From Salinimicrobium catena (GTDB taxonomy: Bacteria > Bacteroidota > Bacteroidia > Flavobacteriales > Flavobacteriaceae): a DNA stretch of 64,000 bases. The stretch spans positions 372,001 to 436,000 of the forward strand of contig NZ_FNGG01000001.1 in NCBI RefSeq assembly GCF_900102915.1, given 5' to 3'. Positions within the stretch are counted from its first letter, which is position 1; each line of letters opens with the position of its first letter. The notes under the pieces are model-generated. The model was given only the letters and a program-made list of their open reading frames with translations. It had not been told where the DNA came from and made no database searches. Of this stretch, positions 16,221-25,134 are shown in pieces. The position numbers and the translations under genes are program-made.

Positions 16221-17675
16221 TTAATTTGGAAAACGCACCTTAAAGATAGTGCCTTTATTTAATTTAGAAGTAAAACTGATGCTGCCGTCGCAGCTCTCCA
16301 CAATATTTTTGACCATGGCGAGCCCCAGTCCCATCCCGCTTGATTTTGTGGTGAATTTAGGTTCGAACACTTTGGGTTTGTTCTCTTCAGATATCCCGGT
16401 TCCGTTGTCAGAAACAGTGAGGCAGGCATAACCTTCCTCTTCGGTCACCGCTACGAGTATTGCCGGATTTTCCACATCTTCAGTTGCCTGAATGGCATTT
16501 TTCACCAGGTTTGTAACCACCCGGATCAACTGGGTGCGATCAAATTTTGCCAGGATCTCCTCTTTTTCCGCAGAGAACAAAATATATTCTTCATTAAAAA
16601 TATCCAGGGCCAGCTTAACTATCTTCGGAACGTTCAAAGTTTCATTCTGCTGAGCCGGCATCTTCGCAAAATTCGAAAAAGCAGAAGCGATGGAGCTCAT
16701 GGTATCTATCTGATTGATCAGGGTATGGCTGAATTCCTTAACCTTCTGGTCGATATTGGGATCATCGCGATCAAATTTCCTTTCAAAATTCTGAACGCTG
16801 AGCCTCATAGGGGTGAGCGGATTCTTGATCTCGTGCGCCACCTGCTTGGCCATTTCACGCCACGCCTGTTCCCGTTCACTGGTAGCCAGCTTCACCGCGC
16901 TTTCCTCCAGCTCATCGATCATACTGTTATAGGCGCTCACCAGCGTAAAGATCTCCTCACTTACGTTACCAATATCTATTTTTTGATTGCGTTTGTCCAG
17001 CCTGGTCTCGGTTATTTTATCTGAAATGGTCTTAAGACTACGTGTGATGTACTTAGATAGAAAATATGCCAGCAGGATAGCGATCAACAGCATGAACAGG
17101 TAAACCTCCACCAGCCTGATCAAAAAATTATGCAGGTCACGGGTGATGAAGTAGTCATCCTCAAGATATGGCAAATTAAGAATTGCCAGCGGCATGAACT
17201 TATTATCGGTAATATAGGTGTAAGAAGACTGAAATTTTTTATCGTTCTTGGTAGTGTGCCTTAGAACCCTCTTTGTTGAGGAAGTTTTAAGCCCCTCCAT
17301 AATGGTTTCATCAAGCTGCAGATCGGTTGTATCTGGGAAGAATGATTGTTTTGACCTAAGAATAAGATCACCTTCGAGACTGTAAATATTAAGAGGCATA
17401 TTGTGCACCTGGGAGATCTCGTGGATCTTTCCGCGTTCTTTCAGGATAAGCGTGATATTCTCCTCCTTCACCTCATAAGTGGTGCTCTCAATAACGAATT
17501 TGATGTTCTCACGAATGGCTTCTTCCTTTCTTTCGAGCCGCTCCTGGTGATATTCCTTAGCCTCTTCCTTGTATTGATACACGGTGATAGCGGCGATAAG
17601 GATCGACGCCAGCAACACCAGTAAGATCATAGAAAGAAAGATACGTGTGCGTAAGGAGAATTTTAAAGGCTTCAT
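16221..17675 (-). CDS. sensor histidine kinase with HAMP domain (NtrY-like)
   Basis: The 484-residue kinase has two membrane helices (about 11-31 and 185-210) flanking a periplasmic sensor region of about 150 residues, then a HAMP segment (about 212-262). The phosphoacceptor H-box is AHEIKNPLTPMRLSVQNF (about 283-300). The C-terminal ATPase has N, G1 (DNGTGI) and G2 (GMGLGLA) boxes. No response regulator gene is adjacent, so it is an orphan kinase in this window. It lies between hemJ and an enoyl-CoA hydratase on the same strand. The signal is unknown. Confidence 0.9.
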   Translation of the reverse strand: MKPLKFSLRTRIFLSMILLVLLASILIAAITVYQYKEEAKEYHQERLERKEEAIRENIKFVIESTTYEVKEENITLILKERGKIHEISQVHNMPLNIYSLEGDLILRSKQSFFPDTTDLQLDETIMEGLKTSSTKRVLRHTTKNDKKFQSSYTYITDNKFMPLAILNLPYLEDDYFITRDLHNFLIRLVEVYLFMLLIAILLAYFLSKYITRSLKTISDKITETRLDKRNQKIDIGNVSEEIFTLVSAYNSMIDELEESAVKLATSEREQAWREMAKQVAHEIKNPLTPMRLSVQNFERKFDRDDPNIDQKVKEFSHTLINQIDTMSSIASAFSNFAKMPAQQNETLNVPKIVKLALDIFNEEYILFSAEKEEILAKFDRTQLIRVVTNLVKNAIQATEDVENPAILVAVTEEEGYACLTVSDNGTGISEENKPKVFEPKFTTKSSGMGLGLAMVKNIVESCDGSISFTSKLNKGTIFKVRFPN

Positions 17676-17717
17676 GAAGTCATATTACGCTTTAAAGGTA
17701 ACAATTATCAAACCATT

Positions 17718-18266
17718 CTAAAGTTCGGGATTCTTTGATCTTAGCCGCTTGTATACTTTAATTCCAAGCATCAGCATTCCGGCAAGTAAAAAGATGCCCA
17801 CCACTCCATAGATCCAGTTCACTGCGTCTTTGACGATCACCAGGAAAACAACGGCGAAAAGTATGAGGGTGGAAACTTCGTTCCACATGCGCATCTGGTT
17901 GGAGTTCCACTTGATCACATCCCTCTGAAGCTCTTTGAAGATCAAGTGGCATTTACCATGATAGAGATAAAGGAGCAGTACAAAGCCCAGTTTTACCAGC
18001 ATCCAGTCCATTTTCAGCCAGGCCGGATTTATGAATAACAGCCAGAACGCGAACAAACTGGCAAGAATAGCCGAAGGCCAGGTGATGATATACCATAGTC
18101 TTTTGGTCATCAGCTTTAGTTGTCGCGTCAAAATATGATTTTCGGGCTCAGGTTTTTGAGCAGCTTCAATATGATAGATGAAAAGGCGGGGAATGTAAAA
18201 AAGTCCGGCGAACCAGGTGATCACAAAAATGAGATGAAGCGCCTTGATGTAATTGTAGTATTCCAA
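17718..18266 (-). CDS. hemJ: protoporphyrinogen IX oxidase HemJ (CopD-like)
   Basis: HemJ oxidises protoporphyrinogen IX to protoporphyrin IX in the inner membrane. The protein has about five hydrophobic segments and the conserved N-terminal IKALHLIFVITWFAGLFY with the essential-type histidine, typical of HemJ rather than copper-resistance CopD. Its place beside hemH and the other hem genes supports this. I chose TTG at 18266 (182 aa), which begins MEYYNYIKALH as in relatives; GTG at 18302 would add 12 residues. A minus-strand TATCTTTG box at 18337-18330 may give it its own promoter. Confidence 0.85.
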   Translation of the reverse strand: MEYYNYIKALHLIFVITWFAGLFYIPRLFIYHIEAAQKPEPENHILTRQLKLMTKRLWYIITWPSAILASLFAFWLLFINPAWLKMDWMLVKLGFVLLLYLYHGKCHLIFKELQRDVIKWNSNQMRMWNEVSTLILFAVVFLVIVKDAVNWIYGVVGIFLLAGMLMLGIKVYKRLRSKNPEL

Positions 18267-18329
18267 TTTCTGAAGTTTAAATTTCAGGCATCCACACCGC
18301 ACCAGGCTTCCGCACTTTCTGCCTCTTCA

Positions 18330-18337
18330 CAAAGATA
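18330..18337 (-). promoter_or_regulatory. -7 box upstream of hemJ
   Basis: TATCTTTG on the minus strand matches TAnnTTTG. It lies in the 110-bp gap between hemH and hemJ. No -33 is evident. Confidence 0.45.
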
Positions 18338-18376
18338 GGCAATCACTTTTCTTTCTGCTGAAAATTCTCCGGAAGG

Positions 18377-19417
18377 TTATTCCTCAGGAGAAGCCACAGG
18401 TTGCATAGCCCATTCATCTATCCAACGTGCCAGCACCTTCACCCATTCATCCCGGTCGTTGAGACAGGGCACCACTGTGAATTCCTTACCGCCTACCTCC
18501 TCAAAGATCTCTTTGCCTTCCATAGCGATCTCTTCAAGAGTTTCAAGACAGTCTGAAACGAAAGCAGGAGTAACGATAGCCAGTTTTTTAGTGCCTTCCA
18601 GACCCAGTCGTTCAATGGTCCTGTCTGTATAAGGCTTCAACCATGGGTCAAATCCTAATCTTGACTGAAAAGAGACCGAATATTTATCTTTTTCGAGTCC
18701 CAGGTATTCCGCTACCAGGCGTGTGGTTTCAAAGCACTGGTGCCGGTAACAGAACTGGTGTGCTGCCGATGGGGTCTGGCAGCATTTGTCGTCCATTTTA
18801 CAATGGGATCTAGTGATATCGCTCTTCCTGATATGTCTCTCCGGAACTCCGTGATAAGAGAACAAAAGATGTTCGTAATCAACCCCTTCCAGTCTTTCTC
18901 CAATGCTGTTGGCCAGAACTCTTATGTAATCTGCATGATTGTAGAAAGCCGGAACCGAAGTGAACTCCATCTTCGGAAAATGCTTTTTCCGAAGCTCTTC
19001 GGCCAACACTAAAATGGTTTCTGTTGTTGCCATAGCGAACTGCGGGTAAAGCGGAAATACCAGCACCTCATCCACACCCTTGTCCTGCAACTCCTGAAGT
19101 CCGCTCTTGATGCTTGGCTTTCCATAGCGCATGGCCAGGGCAATAGGCACCGAAGTAAGTTCATCAACTTTTGCCTGCAGCCTTTCAGAAAGCACCATCA
19201 AAGGCGAACCTTCTTCCCACCAGATCTTTTGATAAGCCTCGGCAGATTTTTTAGGCCTGGTGTTCAGGATGATTCCCCGCACCAAAAGCGTGCGCGCCCA
19301 GTAAGGCACATCGATCACCCGCTCATCCATAAGGAACTCGTCGAGATATCTCTTTACATCCTTTGGATCTGTACTGTCTGGAGATCCTAAATTAACCAGT
19401 AAGACGCCTTTGCTCAT
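18377..19417 (-). CDS. hemH: ferrochelatase
   Basis: HemH inserts Fe(II) into protoporphyrin IX to make protoheme. The 346-residue length is normal. Diagnostic elements are LVNLGSPDS at the N-terminus, FSYHGVPERHI (catalytic His) at about 191-201, SFQSRLG at about 251-257, and a late TPAFVSDCLETLEEI with the conserved Glu. A cysteine-rich stretch follows the catalytic His (CKMDDKCC and CYRHQC). Upstream on the same strand is the AraC-type regulator (97-bp gap), downstream hemJ. Confidence 0.96.
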   Translation of the reverse strand: MSKGVLLVNLGSPDSTDPKDVKRYLDEFLMDERVIDVPYWARTLLVRGIILNTRPKKSAEAYQKIWWEEGSPLMVLSERLQAKVDELTSVPIALAMRYGKPSIKSGLQELQDKGVDEVLVFPLYPQFAMATTETILVLAEELRKKHFPKMEFTSVPAFYNHADYIRVLANSIGERLEGVDYEHLLFSYHGVPERHIRKSDITRSHCKMDDKCCQTPSAAHQFCYRHQCFETTRLVAEYLGLEKDKYSVSFQSRLGFDPWLKPYTDRTIERLGLEGTKKLAIVTPAFVSDCLETLEEIAMEGKEIFEEVGGKEFTVVPCLNDRDEWVKVLARWIDEWAMQPVASPEE

Positions 19418-19514
19418 AGCCTGAAATTTGTGTGCGAAAGTACGATTTATAAATTTTTGAGTAAAAGATCGGCTCCATTAAAGATCAATAGAACCATTGA
19501 AAAGCCTTATCTGC

Positions 19515-20480
19515 CTATCCGGCATCAGAAGTGAGCGACATCAGGTACTTTTTAGGGGTGGTCCCGAACTTCTTTTTAAAAGCCGCGATAAAGTGGCTGG
19601 ATGTGCTGTAACCCACCTTCAGCCCCACCTCGTTCACGTTGAATTCTCCGCTGTCCAGCAGCTTTCGGGCGTATTCCATTTTGTAATCGAACAAGAAACT
19701 AAAGACAGAGTCTCCGTAGATCTGTTTAAAACCTTCTTTCAGCTTTTTCATGCTCAGGCCAATTTCCCTTGACAATTCCTGGAGTGAAGGCGGTTCGGCC
19801 ATGTTAGCGATGACAATATCCTTGGCTTTCCTTATTTTCAGCACATTTTCCTCATCGGTAAGGAATGGACACTGTTCCACATCGGGTTCTTCGGACCTAT
19901 TGAAATAAAGACTCAGAATTTCATAGGCCTTAGCTTTATAGTATAGGTTTTTGATAGTGGGAACTATATTGTAGTTGGCCAGCTGGTTGAGCACGATCAC
20001 CATTCCGGGAGAAAGTGGCGCATCTTTATAGTACTGTTTATCCCGGTTCTCCAGATTCAAAAAGCTGATATAGCCGGCTTCTTCAGAAAACAGGGCGTGA
20101 AATTTTTTGATGGAGATGACGATCGAGATCACCCAGCTGTTTGGCTGCAGCTCAAGATCAATAGGCAGATCCCTTTGCGGATTATAGAGTAGCAAAGAAT
20201 TCTCTTCGAGCAGTGGAATCTTATAACTCCCGTTATTAAAGAAGAATCGCCCCTCCCCTTTTCCAGAAAAATGGAACTGGATAAACTTGCTGTTGATGTT
20301 GCGGGTCACCTTTACCGGCTGCTTCTGCTCGTTATTGAACTTAAGAAGATAGAAGCCTTCTTCAAGTTTTGTCTTTTCAAAAATTCCTCCAGCGATGTTT
20401 TTTTCTTTCTCCTCCATGATGACCTTGATCATAAAATAACGGACAAATTTGCCCAATTTTTCCGAAACCCCTAGTTTCAT
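19515..20480 (-). CDS. AraC family transcriptional regulator
   Basis: The 321-residue protein has an N-terminal region of about 200 residues without a recognised domain name and a C-terminal AraC/XylS double helix-turn-helix (about 222-316). The latter includes SLQELSREIGLSMKKLKEGF and the family signature around EVGLKVGYSTSSHFIAAFKK. It is divergent from hemA (137 bp between starts) and upstream of hemH and hemJ on its own strand. A role in controlling heme synthesis is a plausible inference from position. A TATTTTTG box at 20501-20494 implies a leader of under 10 nt. Confidence 0.88.
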   Translation of the reverse strand: MKLGVSEKLGKFVRYFMIKVIMEEKEKNIAGGIFEKTKLEEGFYLLKFNNEQKQPVKVTRNINSKFIQFHFSGKGEGRFFFNNGSYKIPLLEENSLLLYNPQRDLPIDLELQPNSWVISIVISIKKFHALFSEEAGYISFLNLENRDKQYYKDAPLSPGMVIVLNQLANYNIVPTIKNLYYKAKAYEILSLYFNRSEEPDVEQCPFLTDEENVLKIRKAKDIVIANMAEPPSLQELSREIGLSMKKLKEGFKQIYGDSVFSFLFDYKMEYARKLLDSGEFNVNEVGLKVGYSTSSHFIAAFKKKFGTTPKKYLMSLTSDAG

Positions 20481-20493
20481 AGGTAAAATTACG

Positions 20494-20501
20494 CAAAAAT
20501 A
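20494..20501 (-). promoter_or_regulatory. -7 box of the AraC-type regulator
   Basis: TATTTTTG on the minus strand matches the consensus 14 bp from the start codon, giving a very short leader. Confidence 0.5.
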
Positions 20502-20561
20502 TGATTTGTATCAGTTTTCTGCCGAAAATCACGTGCAGCGACACAAAATGTACTTTCAGCG

Positions 20562-20593
20562 TTGTTTTTTAAAATAACCTTAACTTAATTTTG
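20562..20593 (+). promoter_or_regulatory. hemA operon promoter
   Basis: TTG (20562-20564) and TAATTTTG (20586-20593) are spaced by 21 bp. The start site would fall near 20599, before the ATG at 20618, which rules out the alternative TTG start at 20591. Confidence 0.65.
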
Positions 20594-20617
20594 TTTCCTC
20601 AATTCCTAATCAGGTAC

Positions 20618-21877
20618 ATGGAGGATTACAACATATCAAGAGGAAAGCATTTTTATACCATTGGCCTTAGTTATAAAAAAGCCGATGCCGAGATTAGAGG
20701 ACATTTCAGCCTTAGCGACGAAGCCAAACAAAATTTGCTGAAACAGGCAAAAGACGAAGGTATTGACGGGCTTATTGTCACTTCTACCTGCAACAGGACC
20801 GAGATCTACGGTTTTGCACAACATCCTTTTCAATTGATCAAACTGCTTTGTGAGCATACTCACGGAACAGTGGAAGAGTTTGAAAAAGTAGCTTACGTAT
20901 ATAAGAACAAAGAAGCCATTTCTCACATGTTCAGAGTGGGAACCGGGCTTGACAGCCAGATCCTTGGCGACTTTGAAATAATAAGTCAGCTTAAAATTGC
21001 CTTTGTCCAGTCTCGTGAAGCCGGGGTGGCAAATGCGTTTTTTGAGAGATTGATCAATGCGGTGATACAGGCCAGCAAAAGGATCAAGAACGAGACCCAG
21101 ATCTCGTCGGGTGCTACTTCTGTAAGTTTTGCTTCAGTCCAATATATTCTGAACAATTTCGAAAAACCGGCAGAGCAGAACATCCTTCTCTTCGGAACCG
21201 GAAAAATTGGAAGGAACACCTGTGAAAACCTGGTGAAACACACCAAGAACCACCATATCACGCTGATCAACCGCACCAAGGACAGGGCCGAGAAGATCGC
21301 CGGAAAGTTTGATCTTTCGGTGAAGGATTACGCCGATCTTCAGGCAGAGATCAGGCAGGCTGATATTCTTATTGTTGCTACAGGGGCACAACACCCAACG
21401 ATCACCAAAGATCTTATTTATAATAAAAAAGAGCTGCTTATTCTTGACCTTTCCATTCCGAAGAATGTTGCCGATGACGTACAGGAGCTGGAGGGCGTGA
21501 AGTTGATCCATTTGGACCACCTTTCACAAATGACCGACGAGACGCTGGAACGCAGAAGGGAATCCATTCCGCAGGCAAAAGCGATCATAGCCGAAATTGA
21601 AGGGGAGTTCAACCAGTGGCTGGAAACCCGAAAATTCGCTCCTACCATCAAAGCTTTGAAGAAGAAGTTCAAGGCCATGAAAGATGCGGAGATCGATTTC
21701 CAGAGAAGAAAGATCACAGGTTTTAACGACCAGCAAGCCGAGATCATTAGTGACAGGATCATTCAGAAGATCATGAACCACTTCGCTAATCATCTTAAGG
21801 GAGATTCCAACACCACCGATGAAAGCCTGGAGTTGATCCAGAAAATGTTCCAACTGGAAGAACCCGTGAGAAAATGA
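20618..21877 (+). CDS. hemA: glutamyl-tRNA reductase
   Basis: HemA reduces glutamyl-tRNA to glutamate-1-semialdehyde, the first committed step of the C5 heme pathway. The 419-residue protein has the active-site Cys in TSTCNRTEIY (C58), GTGLDSQILGD (about 107-117), and an NADPH domain with LLFGTGKIGR. The longer frame from TTG 20591 overlaps the -7 box, so ATG 20618 is preferred. Its stop overlaps the hemC start by 4 bp. It is divergent from the AraC-type regulator. Confidence 0.96.
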   Translation: MEDYNISRGKHFYTIGLSYKKADAEIRGHFSLSDEAKQNLLKQAKDEGIDGLIVTSTCNRTEIYGFAQHPFQLIKLLCEHTHGTVEEFEKVAYVYKNKEAISHMFRVGTGLDSQILGDFEIISQLKIAFVQSREAGVANAFFERLINAVIQASKRIKNETQISSGATSVSFASVQYILNNFEKPAEQNILLFGTGKIGRNTCENLVKHTKNHHITLINRTKDRAEKIAGKFDLSVKDYADLQAEIRQADILIVATGAQHPTITKDLIYNKKELLILDLSIPKNVADDVQELEGVKLIHLDHLSQMTDETLERRRESIPQAKAIIAEIEGEFNQWLETRKFAPTIKALKKKFKAMKDAEIDFQRRKITGFNDQQAEIISDRIIQKIMNHFANHLKGDSNTTDESLELIQKMFQLEEPVRK

Positions 21878-22791
21878 AAAAGACCATAAGGATAGGCACC
21901 CGCGACAGCGAACTGGCCATGTGGCAGGCGAAGACCGTGCAGAGCGCTCTGGAAAAACTGGGTCATAAAACAGAACTTGTGCCGGTAAAATCACAGGGCG
22001 ACCTGGTTTTGGACAAACCCTTATATGAATTCGGAATTACAGGGATCTTTACCAAGACCCTGGATGTGGCGATGCTTACCAACACTATAGACATAGCCGT
22101 GCATTCCATGAAGGATGTTCCCACTGCCCTTCCGAAGGGAATAGTAGAGGCTGCAGTTCTAAAAAGGGCACATACGCAGGATATTCTGGTCCACAAAGGA
22201 ACCGATTTTTTAAACGAAGAAGGGATCATCGCCACCGGAAGCCTTAGAAGAAAGGCTCAGTGGCTGCACAAATACCCGAATCATGAGGTGGTAGATCTCC
22301 GCGGAAATGTGAACACCCGCCTGCAAAAGCTGGAAGACAACAACTGGAACGGTGCTATATTCGCCGCTGCCGGCCTGGAAAGGATCAATCTTACTCCGGA
22401 ATCTTATGTAGATCTTAAATGGATGATCCCGGCACCCGCCCAGGGCGCCATGCTGGTAGTTGCTAAGGAAGAAGATGAGTTCTGCAGAAAAGCCCTTATT
22501 GCTTTGAACCATGAGGAGTCATCGATCTGTGTTCATATAGAAAGAGAGTTTCTTCGTACCCTTGAAGGAGGATGTACCGCTCCTATCGGCGCTCTTGCCG
22601 TGATCGAAGATGAAAAAATTCATTTTAAAGGCGCACTGTTCAGTATAGATGGAAGTCAGAAGCTGGAAGTGGAAAAAAGCATTCCAGTTTCGGAAAATAA
22701 GGGCTTTGGAAAAGCCTGTGCAGAGGAGATCCTGGCATCGGGCGGAGCAGAATTGATGAAGCAGATCAAGGACTCCATCAAGAACATATGA
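21874..22791 (+). CDS. hemC: hydroxymethylbilane synthase (porphobilinogen deaminase)
   Basis: HemC polymerises four porphobilinogens into hydroxymethylbilane. It has 305 residues. Signature segments are IRIGTRDSELAMWQA (N-terminus), VHSMKDVPT (about 76-84), the DLRGNVNTRL arginine-rich loop, and LEGGCTAPIGA with the cysteine that carries the dipyrromethane cofactor (about 233-243). It overlaps both hemA and hemD by 4 bp, consistent with translational coupling. Confidence 0.97.
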   Translation: MKKTIRIGTRDSELAMWQAKTVQSALEKLGHKTELVPVKSQGDLVLDKPLYEFGITGIFTKTLDVAMLTNTIDIAVHSMKDVPTALPKGIVEAAVLKRAHTQDILVHKGTDFLNEEGIIATGSLRRKAQWLHKYPNHEVVDLRGNVNTRLQKLEDNNWNGAIFAAAGLERINLTPESYVDLKWMIPAPAQGAMLVVAKEEDEFCRKALIALNHEESSICVHIEREFLRTLEGGCTAPIGALAVIEDEKIHFKGALFSIDGSQKLEVEKSIPVSENKGFGKACAEEILASGGAELMKQIKDSIKNI

Positions 22792-23447
22792 AACACCTGT
22801 TGTCTACCAAAAAACTGGAGCCTCACCAAAAAGAGCTTTTATTGAATGCCGGGTTTAGCGTGGTAGAAAAGGATTTCATAAGTATCATTCCATTAGATTT
22901 TCAGCTGAACACGGTTCCGGAAAACCTTATTTTCACCAGCAAGAATGCGGTGAAGGCAATTCTGAAGCAGCCAGGTCTAAAGGAACTTCAGGAAAAGAAA
23001 GTGTTTGCCGTAGGTGATAAAACTTCGGATTTTCTGGAACAAAATGGATTCACTGTTTCTGAAACCACCAACTATGGAAATGATCTGGCCCACAAGATCG
23101 TGGCTGAACACAAAAAGGAAAAATTCCTCTTTTTCTGCGGAAAAAAAAGAAATCCTGACCTTCCGGAAAAGCTAAAAAAGAATAATGTTTCTATGGAAGA
23201 GATCGCGGTGTACGACACTGTTTTCTCATCCACCAAAATTGATCGTATCTTTGATGGAGTTCTGTTTTTCAGCCCCAGCGGAGTGAAAAGCTATTGTTCC
23301 TTGAACGATATATCAAGTAGCACTGCTTTTTGCATAGGAACCACAACAGCTTCCGAAGCAAAAAAGCATACCAAAAATATTATAGTTGCCGCCAAACCTT
23401 CAATAGAGAATGTGATTGTACAGGTGGTAAAACATTTTAAAAACTGA
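22788..23447 (+). CDS. hemD: uroporphyrinogen-III synthase
   Basis: HemD cyclises hydroxymethylbilane with inversion of ring D. The family is poorly conserved; the call rests on position after hemC (4-bp overlap), the 219-residue length, the two-domain alpha/beta pattern, and short conserved pieces LIFTSKNAVKAI (about 46-57) and FFSPSGVKSY (about 164-173). The gene is intact and ends immediately before the palindromic repeats of the RAYT element. Confidence 0.9.
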   Translation: MKHLLSTKKLEPHQKELLLNAGFSVVEKDFISIIPLDFQLNTVPENLIFTSKNAVKAILKQPGLKELQEKKVFAVGDKTSDFLEQNGFTVSETTNYGNDLAHKIVAEHKKEKFLFFCGKKRNPDLPEKLKKNNVSMEEIAVYDTVFSSTKIDRIFDGVLFFSPSGVKSYCSLNDISSSTAFCIGTTTASEAKKHTKNIIVAAKPSIENVIVQVVKHFKN

Positions 23448-23530
23448 CCTGCAAGGTTTTCAAAACCTTACAGGTCTGGCACAGGTAATTAATCAAGACC
23501 TACAAGGTCGAAAAAGACCTTTCAGGTCTT
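23447..23530 (+). repeat. REP-type palindromes next to the RAYT transposase
   Basis: Two hairpins are visible. The first (23447-23475) pairs ACCTGcAAGGTTTT with its near-perfect complement ending ACAGGT. The second (23495-23530) pairs AAGACCT..AAGGTC with GACCTT.CAGGTCTT. Both carry the ACCT..AAGG core common in Bacteroidota extragenic palindromes. The first begins on the last base of the hemD stop codon, and the set ends 13 bp before the transposase gene. Confidence 0.8.
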
Positions 23531-23543
23531 CTCAAGTAAGAAA

Positions 23544-24095
23544 ATGAAATTAGAAGTATTAGAAAAAGATCGTTTTTACCATATCTACAACAGGGGGATT
23601 AATGGGTGTAACATCTTTTCTAATGATGAAAACAGGAATTACTTTCTTAAACAATACCAAAAGTACCTGGTGGATAAAGTATCAACTTTTGCTTATTGCC
23701 TTCTCCGGAACCATTTTCACTTCGTAATAAGAATTGATGGGGAACCTAAAGAAGTTACTCAAGGCTTTTCAAATTTCTTTAATTCTTATGCCAAGGCCTA
23801 CAACAAGGCTGAAAACAGAACCGGCAGTTTATTTGAGAAGCATTTTAGGAGAATAAAAGTGGATAGCGAAAAGTATCTGAAACAAGTAATTATCTATGTA
23901 AATTTAAATTCCCAAACCCACTTTGGGAAAGATTACAAAAACTATTTTTTCTCATCATACAAGGAAGTAATAAGTGGGTCTTTTAATATTTTGAAGACAG
24001 AGGAACTTCTTGATCTTTTTGGAGGTAAAGAGAATTTTAAGGAAGTCCATGATTCTCGCAGAATCTTCTTGTCTGAACAGCTAACATTAGAATAA
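23544..24095 (+). CDS. REP-associated tyrosine transposase (RAYT, IS200-like)
   Basis: The 183-residue HUH-type nuclease has the metal-binding His pair at H57 and H59 (RNHFHFVI), an N-terminal HIYNRG motif (about 13-18), and a probable catalytic tyrosine at Y118 in IIYVNLN. RAYTs mobilise or maintain REP palindromes, two of which lie directly upstream. The gene is more AT-rich than its neighbours and interrupts the hemD-hemE junction, so it looks acquired. All catalytic motifs are intact. Being in the same orientation, it is probably read through from hemA. Confidence 0.9.
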   Translation: MKLEVLEKDRFYHIYNRGINGCNIFSNDENRNYFLKQYQKYLVDKVSTFAYCLLRNHFHFVIRIDGEPKEVTQGFSNFFNSYAKAYNKAENRTGSLFEKHFRRIKVDSEKYLKQVIIYVNLNSQTHFGKDYKNYFFSSYKEVISGSFNILKTEELLDLFGGKENFKEVHDSRRIFLSEQLTLE

Positions 24096-24105
24096 CATTA
24101 TAATT

Positions 24106-25131
24106 ATGATAAAGAACGATCTATTTCTAAGAGCCTTGAAGGGCGAAACTGTTGAACGTCCCCCGGTATGGATGATGAGACAGGCAGGACGTTACCTGCC
24201 CGATTTCATGAAGCTCAAGGAAAAATACGATTTTTTCACCCGTTGCCGTACTCCCGAGCTGGCTACAGAGATCACCGTAATGCCCATTCATCAGGTAGGA
24301 ACAGATGCCGCTATACTTTTCAGCGATATTTTAGTGGTTCCGCAAGCGATGAATATTGAAGTGGAGATGAAACCCGGAGTGGGTCCATGGCTGCCGAATC
24401 CCGTGCGGACCATGGATGACGTGCACAAGGTGATCGTACCCGATATCGATGAAACGCTCGGTTACGTGCTCGATGCCGTAAAAATGACAAAGAAGGAACT
24501 CAATGATGAAGTTCCCCTGATTGGGTTTGCAGGCTCTCCCTGGACCATTCTTTGTTATGCCGTACAGGGACAGGGTTCTAAGAACTTTGACATTGCAAAG
24601 AAATTCTGCTTTACCAATCCGCAGGCGGCACATACCCTGCTTCAAAAGATCACCGATACTACCATTGCCTATTTAAAAGCAAAAGTTGAGGCCGGAGTTG
24701 ATGCGGTGCAGATCTTTGATTCCTGGGGCGGCATGCTCTCACCTAAAGATTACGATGAGTTCTCCTGGAAATATATTCAGCAGATCATCGACGCTTTAAA
24801 AGGAGATATTCCGGTCATCGCCTTTGGGAAAGGTTGCTGGTTCGCTCTTGATAAAATGGCCGTTTCGGGCGCTTCTGCCCTTGGAGTGGATTGGACCTGC
24901 TCGCCTGAAATGGCACGAAAATTAACCGGCGGGGAGATCACCCTTCAGGGTAATTTCGACCCGAGCCGATTGTATTCGCCGCCTTCAGAAATAAAGGACA
25001 TGGTCTGCACCATGATCGATGAGTTCGGAAAAGACCGATATATCGTCAACCTGGGCCACGGGATCCTACCTGATATCCCGGTAGAGAATGCCATTGCTTT
25101 CGTAGAAGCCGTTAAAGGGTACAAAAAGTAG
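24106..25131 (+). CDS. hemE: uroporphyrinogen decarboxylase
   Basis: HemE decarboxylates uroporphyrinogen III to coproporphyrinogen III. The 341 residues include the signature [16 protein letters not shown] (about 19-34) and GFAGSPWTI (about 139-147), followed by a QIFDSWGG loop and a late NLGHGI. It starts 10 bp after the RAYT gene, a longer joint than elsewhere in the operon. It lies 3 bp upstream of hemF. Confidence 0.96.
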   Translation: MIKNDLFLRALKGETVERPPVWMMRQAGRYLPDFMKLKEKYDFFTRCRTPELATEITVMPIHQVGTDAAILFSDILVVPQAMNIEVEMKPGVGPWLPNPVRTMDDVHKVIVPDIDETLGYVLDAVKMTKKELNDEVPLIGFAGSPWTILCYAVQGQGSKNFDIAKKFCFTNPQAAHTLLQKITDTTIAYLKAKVEAGVDAVQIFDSWGGMLSPKDYDEFSWKYIQQIIDALKGDIPVIAFGKGCWFALDKMAVSGASALGVDWTCSPEMARKLTGGEITLQGNFDPSRLYSPPSEIKDMVCTMIDEFGKDRYIVNLGHGILPDIPVENAIAFVEAVKGYKK

Positions 25132-25134
25132 AAC

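Noticed and set aside
21524-21994. 156-codon frame antisense to the hemA-hemC junction
   Set aside because: Both hem genes are unmistakable and fully conserved on the plus strand.
23447-23530. CRISPR-like repeats
   Set aside because: There are only two dissimilar palindromes, no spacers of regular length and no cas genes; they fit REP elements of the adjacent RAYT.
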